NCBI GenBank assembly: GCA_963848375.1
Contig: CAWKDK010000022.1
Coordinates: 40,553-104,552 of the forward strand
Direction of reading: 5' to 3'
Length of the DNA: 64,000 nt
Source: JAJPJE01 sp963848375
GTDB taxonomy: Bacteria; Acidobacteriota; Terriglobia; Terriglobales; Acidobacteriaceae
Of this stretch, positions 56,404 through 64,000 are shown one piece after another. Both the position numbers and the translations under genes were made by a program. Position 1 is the first letter of the stretch; every line of letters begins with the position of its first letter. The notes beneath the pieces were generated by a model, which worked only from the letters and a program-made list of their open reading frames with translations, was not told where the DNA came from and searched no databases.

Positions 56404-57152
56404 TCACGTCCGGTTCATTTCTTGCTGAAGCTTTTTAGCCCGAGCCGCATCCATTTCCATCAACAGAACTAAAAGCACCTCAGTTGCACTGAAGCATTCT
56501 TCTGCTTCAACTGCCGTAAAGTCCGACTCACCCGCGTGCGCTATCCTGTTTCTTCGGTTGAAGATCATATTTTGGAATCTGCTACTCGGTTCGGATTGAA
56601 ATGCAGAGAGGGCAGATCCGAGCCACGCGGAATGCTTCGCACTTTTCACATAATCGTCGAAGCTCCGCTTCACGGTAGTTTTTGCAAAGAGATTCAGCTT
56701 GGCTTGAACTGTCCGTGCACCCGAAGTGTTTCTTCCCAGCGTTCCTCGTCAGTCGTTGCAATTTCGTGCGGCAGCTTGCCCTCATCGATGGCTGCCCACT
56801 TGCAAAACATTTGTGTGAGCGCGCATTCGACTGCTACGGCACAGAGCAGAATGGTCATTGTAAAGTCATCATTCTCCTTCTCCACTCTAGCCCGCTGAAG
56901 GACACGCTGGAAAAAGCGCGCGTCTCCGTTGCTGGCATACATGACGTTTCCGCATTTCGGACATTTCGCGTCTGGATAGTCTTTCGTACCGACAGCCACC
57001 ACGTCGAAAATATATCCGCATTTACCGCATGTCACAGGGAATGGCGATTTCATGTGCAGATGAGTATTCGGCTCGTGATCGCTGCTTGTCAAAGAGAATG
57101 GAGGCTTGCGAGCTAAAGGTGCGAAGGCCCCACTTTGGTATGAGTCCTGCAT
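56404..57152 (-). pseudogene. Zinc-ribbon and HEPN-motif protein, one frameshift
   Basis: About 240 residues. An N-terminal zinc ribbon (CGKCGYIFDVV ... DAKCPKCGNVMYA) is followed by a helical region (DDFTMTILLCAVAVECALTQMFCKW). A frame change near 56700 leads to the C-terminal part (SAWLGSALSAFQSEPSSRFQNMI) with NRRNRIAHAG, an R-x4-H HEPN motif typical of metal-free ribonucleases. Such proteins are common in toxin and defence modules. The start could be 57152 or 57053. Confidence 0.6.
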
Positions 57153-57161
57153 TGCGACTGA

Positions 57162-57261
57162 ATGTAGTAACTGTAGTAAGTAGTAGAGAGTGATAGGCCG
57201 GGACCTGAGCAAAGGTACGCTTAGTTCTATTCCGTGCCTGAACCTACTACACCTACTACAC
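57162..57261 (+). repeat. ~100-bp element with inverted arms, copy 2
   Basis: Left arm ATGTAGTAACTGTAGTAAGTAGTAGAGA is identical to copy 1 except one base; right arm CTACTACACCTACTACAC; shared middle CTTAGTTCTATT. It lies just outside the start of the zinc-ribbon/HEPN gene. The rest of 57262-57488 has nothing recognisable. Confidence 0.75.
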
Positions 57262-57488
57262 GAGCGTTCCGGACTGACAATCGCACGAATCGATGCCGTC
57301 CGAATTGTCTTCTGCTGGCATTCTGACCATCTCCAAGGCGCTCGCTATTCTGAGTGAAAGACCGCCGTTGCCATTCCGTTGCTCTTCATGACAGCCTTGA
57401 TGTGAGCATTGCCCACTGACGAGACCAGGCGTATATTGCGCTCTGCCCGGAGACCGCAGTCGAAATTCCGGCCCAAAAGGGAGGAAAC

Positions 57489-57734
57489 ATGGGGTTTCTC
57501 GTTTGGATTGTGGTTGGACTAATCGCAGGCTGGCTTGCTGGCCAAGTCATGAAGGGCGGTGGTTACGGTGTAGTCGTGGACATCATTCTCGGACTCGTCG
57601 GCGGAATTCTGGGGGGCTGGATCTTCGGGCTTCTCGGAATCTGGCCGGGCGGCGGCTTAATAGGATCGATCATTGTGGCATTTGTCGGCGCGGTAATCTT
57701 GGTCGGGATTACCCGCTTGTTAAAAAGAGCCTGA
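57489..57734 (+). CDS. GlsB/YeaQ/YmgE family stress membrane protein
   Basis: An 81-residue protein with three hydrophobic helices and conserved glycines (GLIAGWLAGQVMKGGGYGVVVDIILGLVGGILGGWIFG). GGGAGG precedes the ATG. This family, sometimes called transglycosylase-associated, is linked to acid and general stress. Confidence 0.9.
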   Translation: MGFLVWIVVGLIAGWLAGQVMKGGGYGVVVDIILGLVGGILGGWIFGLLGIWPGGGLIGSIIVAFVGAVILVGITRLLKRA

Positions 57735-57813
57735 CGCATCGTCCTGGACAGTTGGGGGTGTCCGGACAATAAAAGTCCGAAGTCGGCTGTCCGAGTAGCG
57801 CCATGACCGTTTT

Positions 57814-58173
57814 TTGCCCCCTCGCTTGGACGGACAGGGTCGCCCTAGGTTCTACGATCCAATGTTCCGGCGCGGTGAGCCTTGCTTCGCGGTGTTTGAC
57901 ATCCTATGGTACGAGGGCAAAGACCTGCGTTCTCTGCCACTCGTGAAGCGCAAACAGATCCTTCGTAAACTTATCCCTGTGCGTGACCCTCATCTTCTCT
58001 ATGTTGATCACACGGATGACGGCGCGAACCTCTATGACCTAGTGTGCTACCTCGATCTAGAAGGCGTTGTCATGAAGCCGAGGAAAAGCACCTACGGAGA
58101 CTCGTGGATCAAGGTCAAAAACCCTGCATATTCGCAGATACAAGATCGCCACGAGTTGTTCAAGGGGACGTAA
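57814..58173 (+). pseudogene. ATP-dependent DNA ligase fragment (LigD-type)
   Basis: 119 residues matching the adenylation domain of ATP-dependent DNA ligases: motif IIIa-like FAVFDILWYEGKDLRSLPL, motif IV LEGVVMKP and motif V SWIKVKN. The catalytic lysine motif (KxDG) and the OB fold are absent, so it is a 5'-truncated remnant rather than an active enzyme. Confidence 0.75.
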
Positions 58174-58263
58174 CGCTTCCCGCAATTCTTGCGATAGGAA
58201 ACCCCTCTCCCCAATTCAGCAATCCAATTTACATAACCATTCAGCCACTTCGGGGCGGTACCC

Positions 58264-58452
58264 ATGGAAACAGCGAACCTCATGATGCTGGCAGTGATGA
58301 TCTGCCTAGCGTTGATGTTGTGTGTGGTGTTTGTCTGCTTGGGAGTCGAATACCGGCAAACGCTCCGTGAAAAGCGAGATGCGCTTCGCAAGAAGAGTCG
58401 CACCGCCGAAGTCTCTCGGATAGAACATGGATACGGACGGCGCGCTGCCTGA
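58264..58452 (+). CDS. Small membrane-anchored protein
   Basis: 62 residues with one strong membrane helix (LMMLAVMICLALMLCVVFVCLGV) and a basic cytosolic tail. No known family. Low-confidence gene. Confidence 0.45.
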   Translation: METANLMMLAVMICLALMLCVVFVCLGVEYRQTLREKRDALRKKSRTAEVSRIEHGYGRRAA

Positions 58453-58682
58453 GGCGAGGCTTGTTGCGCAAGCTTGTAGTTTTCGAGTGCTGGAAGCCCT
58501 TTCGTGAGCGGCTTGTACAACCCGGGGACGCCGTGCCGACCTCATCCCAATAGACAATCACTATTCCTCGTACCTGCCTTTGGATGCCCCATTGGGCAGG
58601 TGTAGACACCCATTGTTCCGCTACTGACTGATCTTCTGATGGGTGGATAGATGAGGTCGTGCAGAGGGAACGACGTCATCTC

Positions 58683-59006
58683 TCAGGTCCGTTGAAATGA
58701 GCCGGATGGTGCGATCACGATCCGCATGACGCTCGTACCACACCGGGAGAAGGGTGAGGCTGCCAGGGAGGAATTGGGGCGGTCTCGACCTTGATCAACT
58801 GCCGATTCCGCGTTCTCTCGCCAAACAGTAAGTGTCTGAACCTCCACCATCCGAATGGTTCTCGTGTCGCCACACAGGCACTTTGCTTCTATTGTCCTGT
58901 GCTCGGACAGTCTGTTGATGATTTCGGTGGAGTTGGAGGACAGCACGGTCACTCGACGTTCGCAGAAAGGGCAAATATAACCCACGTGAACGGTGTGGTT
59001 GGTCAT
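58683..59006 (-). CDS. Zinc-ribbon hypothetical protein
   Basis: 107 residues with GYICPFCERRVTVL and AKCLCGDTRTI, a CxxC ... CxCG zinc-ribbon pair, followed by a variable tail. It is a typical orphan of mobile elements. The region between 58453 and 58682 has nothing recognisable. Confidence 0.55.
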   Translation of the reverse strand: MTNHTVHVGYICPFCERRVTVLSSNSTEIINRLSEHRTIEAKCLCGDTRTIRMVEVQTLTVWRENAESAVDQGRDRPNSSLAASPFSRCGTSVMRIVIAPSGSFQRT

Positions 59007-59033
59007 GGTGCGGAACCTGAGTAGCTGGATTTT

Positions 59034-59375
59034 GTGAGGCGGATTCTAGCCCAAAACGTGGTCCAGTGCTACCCTAACCGTCCCGTGCGTGTGCTCATCA
59101 ACTACGCAGAGTATGCGGACAGGGTCACAATCCACTGTCTAGCAGAGGATGCGCGCACTGTAGTCGCCCCGTTCAAGCGAGTTTCCAGCCTAGAAACCCT
59201 CTATCGCCTCATTCGGCACGTCGGCGGAGATGAAGAGCAATGCAGAGAGGAAATTCGCAAGTGGGGACATGGCGGGTGCTGGGCGGATGTGAAACCCGAG
59301 CACTTCGACCTGCTGGGATCAAAGAAGATGCCTCAGCAAGATAAACGGGAATCGGGCAGATCGATTGCTGACTGA
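59034..59375 (+). CDS. Hypothetical protein of the element
   Basis: 113 residues from GTG 59034. VRVLINYAEYADRVTIHCLAEDARTVVAPFKRVSSLETLYRLIRHVGGDEEQCREEIRKW has a plausible alpha/beta character. No family recognised. Confidence 0.5.
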   Translation: MRRILAQNVVQCYPNRPVRVLINYAEYADRVTIHCLAEDARTVVAPFKRVSSLETLYRLIRHVGGDEEQCREEIRKWGHGGCWADVKPEHFDLLGSKKMPQQDKRESGRSIAD

Positions 59376-59405
59376 AACGGTGCGAGTTGCCCTAGAGATA
59401 GCGCC

Positions 59406-59624
59406 ATGAGCAATGAGTCGAAAGAACTGCGTGAAATTGCGGACTCGCGATTGAAAACGTCTGAGAGGCTTCGCGAGGAAGCCAAGGTATTGAAAGATAG
59501 AGCAAAGGTGCTGGATGATGCGATTAGCAAAAGGGGACGCTTGAGGGAATTAAGCGAAGCCGCCGCACTTGCTGGCGACCGGAATAGAAAAGGCAAGCGC
59601 AGTTCATATGACCAAGGCACATGA
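59406..59624 (+). CDS. Coiled-coil hypothetical protein
   Basis: 72 residues rich in Glu, Lys and Arg (RLREEAKVLKDRAKVLDDAI), predicted coiled coil. No family recognised. It ends 88 bases before the next gene. Confidence 0.45.
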   Translation: MSNESKELREIADSRLKTSERLREEAKVLKDRAKVLDDAISKRGRLRELSEAAALAGDRNRKGKRSSYDQGT

Positions 59625-59712
59625 AAAACCCTTGGATCGCGGGCCGGAAATACGAATCGCTGTGCAATATTGACCATCTTTTCTGCTTTTGATTGCGGCA
59701 CTATTTGAAGCC

Positions 59713-59898
59713 ATGAAGGCCGACAAAGTTACTCTCGCACAGGTACTAGCTATCCATTGTCCGACCTGCGGCGCAGGCCCGGGAGAAAGATGCAAACTCA
59801 GTACGGGCAACCCCGAAATGAGCCGCATCGCGACCGATGCTTCAGTGCGGGGGACAAGTAGGGCGATTCCTCTTCCACTTTGGGGAACCTGCATCTAA
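59713..59898 (+). pseudogene. Zinc-finger protein, frameshifted
   Basis: From MKADKVTLAQVLAIHCPTCGAGPGERCKLSTG the protein is typical of phage-type zinc-finger proteins (CPTC-x-A-x-x-G-x-x-C-x4-G). Shortly after, a frame change gives QPRNEPHRDRCFSAGDK, the expected conserved end. Confidence 0.5.
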
Positions 59899-59916
59899 TG
59901 CGGGAGGGCGGCTCCA

Positions 59917-60080
59917 ATGGCGAATGATCGAAAAGCCTCGCGGCGGCTAAGCTTCATCTTGAAACCACACGACAGAACCTCATCGACGTGCTTGCCAAAG
60001 AGGGTGGCTCTGAGAAGACGAAACAGAAGACAAGAGAGGCTCTGGCGAACGGCAGACTCGGAGCTTTCCCGCCTCTCAAA
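59917..60080 (+). pseudogene. Small basic protein of the element (frameshift)
   Basis: Starts ANDRKAS; after one frame change it reads AAAKLHLETTRQNLIDVLAKEGGSEKTKQKTREALANGRLG. GGAGGG precedes the ATG. No recognised family; low confidence. Confidence 0.35.
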
Positions 60081-60103
60081 TGACTCGGACCGCGAATCAG
60101 TTC

Positions 60104-60260
60104 TCAGTTCAGTGAGATCCCGCCCGTGAGCAGCAATAGTTCGTTTTGCACAGCCTGGAGGCGTGCCTGTAAGTGTGCTTTCTCTTCAGCGGACAATTCC
60201 GTATTGCCAAGGACATAGACGAGATTCTCTCTCTGTTTGCAGTGTCCATTTTGTTGGTGA
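60104..60260 (-). CDS. Possible small coiled protein
   Basis: On the minus strand, QRENLVYVLGNTELSAEEKAHLQARLQAVQNELLLLTGG reads through to a TGA at 60104-60106. It looks like a helical small protein, but the start is not defined. Confidence 0.3.
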
Positions 60261-60359
60261 CCTTAGTAGAAATTTGCGATTTGCCAAGCTGGTACTCGCT
60301 ACTTTGAATGACTTGCGTGCTAGGAAATTGAGCGTATGGCTCCGTGAGAGGAACCGAGT

Positions 60360-60947
60360 ATGCGTGGCGCCGTGTCATCACTGCTCTTCTGATTCTTGGT
60401 TCAGCGATCGCTGGGTTGGCACCATCTAAACCGTCAATGTCTTTACGGAATTTACAGCTACCCGGCCATGCACTGTCATTTGCACGGAAACAATCACAGC
60501 CAGTTTCCAGTATGAGTTTGCGGGATACGCTAGCAATGGATCTCCGATCTCGTCCATCGTTCCCGGCTCACTCTCTGTAAGTGGAAATGGTTTCTTGGGT
60601 TCGGTTACGTGGAACGGCGCGTTCAATGGAGAGTGGATAGCGCTGTACGACTCTGGGGGAGACCAGATTGACATCTATGGCAACCTAGGCGGTCCTTTTA
60701 TCGGAAAACCAAATCAGACCCTATACATGAATATGTATTCGTGCCTAAGTGCGGCGTGCCAGTCTGCGCACGGACGAATAGTGCCGGTGGGCAGCTACAT
60801 CGGCCAGAGCTACGGATCATCCGTCATCACAGCACCGGAGCCGGGTCCCTAGCCTTGCTGATGGTTCCGGCGGGTCTTCCTTGGCTGGAAAAACCGGCAC
60901 CGGAAAGACCCTCTCGCAAATTTTTCCCGCAGTTTCTGAGGGGCTAG
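60360..60947 (+). pseudogene. PEP-CTERM protein paralogue, frame-disrupted
   Basis: Related to the gene at 55682. RVITALLILGSAIA is the signal peptide; then DTIYTVNV would be expected but an in-frame TAA replaces the tyrosine codon. The rest (TEFTATRPCTVICTETITASFQYEFAG ... GSLSVSGNGFLGSVTWNG) is pilable in a single other frame, and near the end APEP then GSLALLMVPAGLP is reached after another shift. The C-terminus is abnormal. It is a pseudogene or an error-rich locus. Confidence 0.65.
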
Positions 60948-61053
60948 GTGAAAGTTTCGCTGAACCACAAATGATCGCTACATCCGCAACCCTCCGCCAC
61001 GGTAGCAAAAGAAATCCGTCGTCCTCCCTAAAGTCGGGCAAGTAATACCGTCC

Positions 61054-62396
61054 TTATTTCCTGACGACTGGTACTGAAAGGTCCACGAACCCACGGTCCC
61101 AGTTCACGCGTGTGTTGCCGTTGTAGTCGGTGTTGTAGGTCGATCCGAGATTTGACCCGGCATTTGTGTGCGCTCTGAGATTGTAACCAGCAACGCTTCT
61201 TGCCGAGTAGTTTGCAAATGGATCCGGTGCATTCCCCTGCCCGTGCGCTTCACTCAGTGGCTTATCGGAATAACTGTACCCCCCGGCCGGCAATCCACAG
61301 TCGGCGAAGTTATTGCCATAGTACAGATTGTTGGTTGCGATAGTTCCGGCAGCCCACGATCCGCTGTTCGTCACGCCAGAACAGTAGACAGTCGCCCTTG
61401 GCATATTGACGATGGTGTTGTGGTAGAAATACACCGTGTTGGGAGTGACCTGAGATTCGAGCAGTCGTGGGAAGCTATCCGTAGCGGGGTCATGAAAGAT
61501 GTTTCCGTAGATGTACCAGATAGAACGATTTGTCGAACTAGCCGTGCCCGCCTGGAAAAGAAACCCCTCAACATGCCAGTTCGTCACCTCGTTATATCGG
61601 AAGGTTCCGTTAGAGCCGTTCGTGATGAAGAAGTTGTCATGACAGCCGATGTGCGGATTGCCTGCGGTGGGCAATGCCATGATGTCGGCGATCCTGTTGT
61701 GCTCGATTATCAGGCCATTGGTATTACTCGCGTAGATGCCGTCGCACCAACCGTGAACATTGTTGTACTGTACGAGCCAGTTCTTTTGCGGAGACCCGTC
61801 GCCCGACTGGATCGCAAGACCGCGAGGATCAAACGTGAAATCTGTTCCTTGAGATTGACAAGTGGGGCTCGTCGGTCTCCGTTGCAAGGGCCGGAAAGCT
61901 CTAGGTGACGAAGAGTAATTCCATTAGTTGCGCCCACGGAAGATACAGCAAAGCACTCGTTCCACGTCTTACCGGGGCAGTCCCTGATGACCATCGAGAC
62001 TTTTAGCCCGTTGCTGACATTCCCGTCGATTGTGATGTAGCTGCTCCGAAAGACAATCGCGGCCCCGGCGACAAGGACGACCTGAGCGTCGTAAGCCGAA
62101 TTCCATCCTGTCGTTGTCGATCCACATTTCGAGTCGAGTGCATAGGCTCGCTTGATGGTAATAGGCGCGGTTGAGGTTCCGCTTTTGTTCGTCACGATAC
62201 TGCCGAAGCCCCGAATATGTCCCACCCGCAATACAAACAGTGTCGCCAGCACTCAGCCCTGACCAGTTGATTGCCCGCGGATTCGCCCAGGCATTCGCCC
62301 AACTGGTGCCGTTCCCAGATGCCCCGGAGCGAACAAACCACGTTGCCCCAAAGGCGTGAGAACAAATAAGCAGAAGAGCTAAAATAGTCTTTTCAC
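61054..62396 (-). pseudogene. Exported right-handed beta-helix protein, frame-disrupted
   Basis: About 440 residues. GTG 62396 with KRLF, then after one A in a homopolymer TILALLLICSHAFGATWFVRSGASGNG, a signal peptide and start of a beta-helix. After frame changes near 62230 and 61870 the helix rungs follow (SGTSTAPITIKRA; SSYITIDGN; NGLIIEHNRIADI; GTFRYNEVTNW; NTVYFYHNTIVNM). Such secreted proteins include pectate-lyase-like and NosD-like forms; activity unknown. Confidence 0.7.
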
Positions 62397-62866
62397 GCGC
62401 TTAGTCCTTGCGAGATAACGATGCCCGTTGAGGTCTCTGCGGTGGGTCTCACGCATAATAATATGAACGCTTGTTTTCGGCTCGTTATCAACAACTTGCG
62501 AGGCAGCCAACGGCACGACTTGTCAGTTCTTGATGCTCTTCTTTCGAGTAGTCACGCATTGTCGTACAGAAAGCGGGGAACGTTTATCTGCGACACATAG
62601 AAAAAACGTGTTGGTGAATATATATATATATATAACTATATGGAATTCTTCGGAGTGTATCGTTTTGCGGCTTGGGCAGTTGATGCTTGGAGCGGCTCGT
62701 AGGTCTCTCCTGCTCTTCGCGCACCATAGTCAGATTGGATCACCAACCCGAGGAAAGAGCCCCGAGTACAACACGCGTAGTAAGCGTAGTAGCCTCTCAG
62801 ACGTAATGCATATTCTTTGGTCTCGTAATTTACTCCCCTCCTTCTCTCTAGTACTTACTACAACTA
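62397..62866. other. Intergenic region with TA run and element copy 3
   Basis: No gene. It has a TATATATATATATA run at about 62619-62636 and the third copy of the ~100-bp element (62773-62873). Confidence 0.5.
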
Positions 62867-62873
62867 CTACAAC
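62773..62873 (-). repeat. ~100-bp element with inverted arms, copy 3
   Basis: Read on the minus strand: arm GTTGTAGTAGTTGTAGTAAGTACTAGAGAG, about 50 variable bases, and arm GGCTACTACGCTTACTACGCG. Its first arm contains the stop codon of the DUF3631 gene. Same length and arm pattern as copies 1 and 2, with a diverged middle. Confidence 0.7.
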
Positions 62874-63995
62874 GAACTGGCACCAGGCTCTGCGGTGTAG
62901 TAGGTTGCACAGATCTCGTCAATCTCTTGCTTACTGATAACGTAGCGCTTCAACGGTATCCCACCGTTAATTCGTGCACTAACTGGGGTCTTCCCATGCT
63001 TTATGAGAGCCTCTGAAAAAGCGCGTTCATCACAGTCGCTGAACCCCGCACATTTTGCAACAAGCTCGGTTGCATTCGCTCTGACCGGATTCTCATCTTG
63101 GGCCAGCTGTTGTAGCGCCCTGAAGGCCTTTGCAGTCTCGGCTGAGTTGTACTGTTCTCCTCTCGAAACTGCGATTGCGCCTAACAGCTTTGAGCGCTCT
63201 ATTTCTAGGCATCCCGAATTCGCATATACAACTTCGAGGGCTGCCATTAGTGCTTCTGAGATGTCGGCGGTGCGTTCACTAAAGTCATCCAAGCTTGGAA
63301 ACGACGCGGTTTCAGCTTTTTGTTGGACCGACTTCGCATTCTGTTCTGCCCACGTTCCGATTTCCTCATGTAGCTTCGATGCCTCGGTTTCTACAGCCCG
63401 CCCCCGGAACTTTTGCGTACGTTCCGACTTCTTGCGGCGTTCCATTGAAATCATGAAAGTGCGCGTCTTTGTCGGCCCCTGGCATACGTGTTCTAAGCTG
63501 ATCCCAGCCAACGCTCGTGGAGCGTAGGCATCGTATAACCCGAGTTCAAAGGTTTCCTTTTTCGATTGCTGCACCTTGTCACACCTAGGAACCTTTGCAC
63601 CACGTTGAAAGCCAGCGTTCAGGATCTGTTTGAGCTTCGCAATGTGTAAACAAACAGGTATCAATTTCTTCATCAAATAGTTGCGTCCGGCATGCATCGC
63701 GAAATAGGCTCGCCTCGGTCTGCGAAGCGAATACGCCGCTGGAATCGAAAACAAGCTTGTCCAGAATGCGCAGAAGAACACTCTTGCCGCACTCGGGCTC
63801 AGGCGAGGAGATAGCAAGGTAGCCAAAGTATTCGAAATCTTTGTAGAAGTAGGTAGCGAGCGTCCAGGCCGATACCAAGAGGTAGAGACGATCATTTGGA
63901 AGGGATACGAATCTCCTGAAAAAACTCTCTATCTTATCCAGAATCGATGCATTGATTTCAACTGCCGAGCAGTTGCGAACCTCTGGTGTCGTCAT
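62867..63995 (-). pseudogene. DUF3631-type ATPase (frameshift; may be incomplete)
   Basis: From ATG 63995, five bases from the window edge: KIESFFRRFVSLPNDRLYLLVSAWTLATYFYKDFEYFGYLAISSPEPECGKSVLLRILDKLV with the P-loop ECGKS and QLFDEEIDT. A frame change near 63640 leads to LKQILNAGFQRGAKVPRC, KETFELGLYDAYAPRALAGIS and ERRKKSERTQKFRGR, the DUF3631 pattern, and then a helical C-terminus. DUF3631 domains occur in primase-helicase-like proteins of mobile elements. The protein may start beyond the window. Confidence 0.7.
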
Positions 63996-64000
63996 TGATA

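Noticed and set aside
61168..61908. A 246-residue plus-strand frame opposite the beta-helix gene
   Set aside because: The minus strand shows regular beta-helix rungs; the plus frame has no motif.

Overview
The window looks like a chromosome segment from a soil-type Acidobacteriota (Terriglobia-like) bacterium. This is an inference from gene content: DUF2950 beside DUF3300, a GspE/GspF plus PilM-N-O-P cluster, a secreted GH9 glycoside hydrolase, CsbD and lmo0937-type stress proteins, and several PEP-CTERM surface proteins. No rRNA or classical marker set is present to fix the taxonomy.

Layout. 0-1 kb: a GIY-YIG nuclease gene whose start and stop both lie inside copies of a hairpin-forming repeat that continues as a tandem array. 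1-13.6 kb: intact housekeeping genes (GH9, lon, pheA, hyuA-type, rimI-type, rlmN, an M16 peptidase). 13.6-16.4 kb: three tandem, frame-disrupted type IV pilin-like genes. 16.4-19.8 kb: ABC exporter, TPR protein and a LolA-like carrier. 19.8-26.7 kb: a pseudopilus/type IV pilus assembly operon (gspF, gspE, pilM, pilN, pilO, pilP, gspG-like). 26.7-34.2 kb: erpA-type, small membrane proteins, DUF4386, an ECF sigma factor, MFS, VOC, tRNA-Arg, an AhpD-like protein and a PEP-CTERM protein. 34.5-36.8 kb: proB-proA. 36.8-48.3 kb: radical SAM protein, then a run of exported envelope proteins (OMP, DUF2950, DUF3300, DUF4136, OmpA), a DUF892 protein and a ROK regulator.

48.66 kb to the right edge is an integrated element. 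It begins at the 3' end of tRNA-Asn, where a tyrosine recombinase reads into the tRNA. It carries a ribbon-helix-helix gene overlapping the integrase, a probable PD-(D/E)XK protein, a zinc-ribbon plus HEPN-motif protein, several small zinc-ribbon orphans, PEP-CTERM and beta-helix surface proteins, a DNA ligase fragment and, at the edge, a DUF3631-type ATPase. A roughly 100-bp element with inverted CTACTAC/GTAGTA arms occurs three times in it. No second attachment site is visible, so the element probably continues past the window.

Many genes (pilins, TPR gene, gspF, gspG-like, proA, integrase and much of the element) are broken by single-base frameshifts, several in short homopolymers. Some of these may be sequencing errors rather than decay, so disrupted genes are given as one locus each. 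The features judged most worth following are the GIY-YIG gene with its covarying hairpin repeats, the HspR-type (HAIR) operator at lon, the tandem pilin units with sigma-54-like promoters, and the triplicated ~100-bp element.
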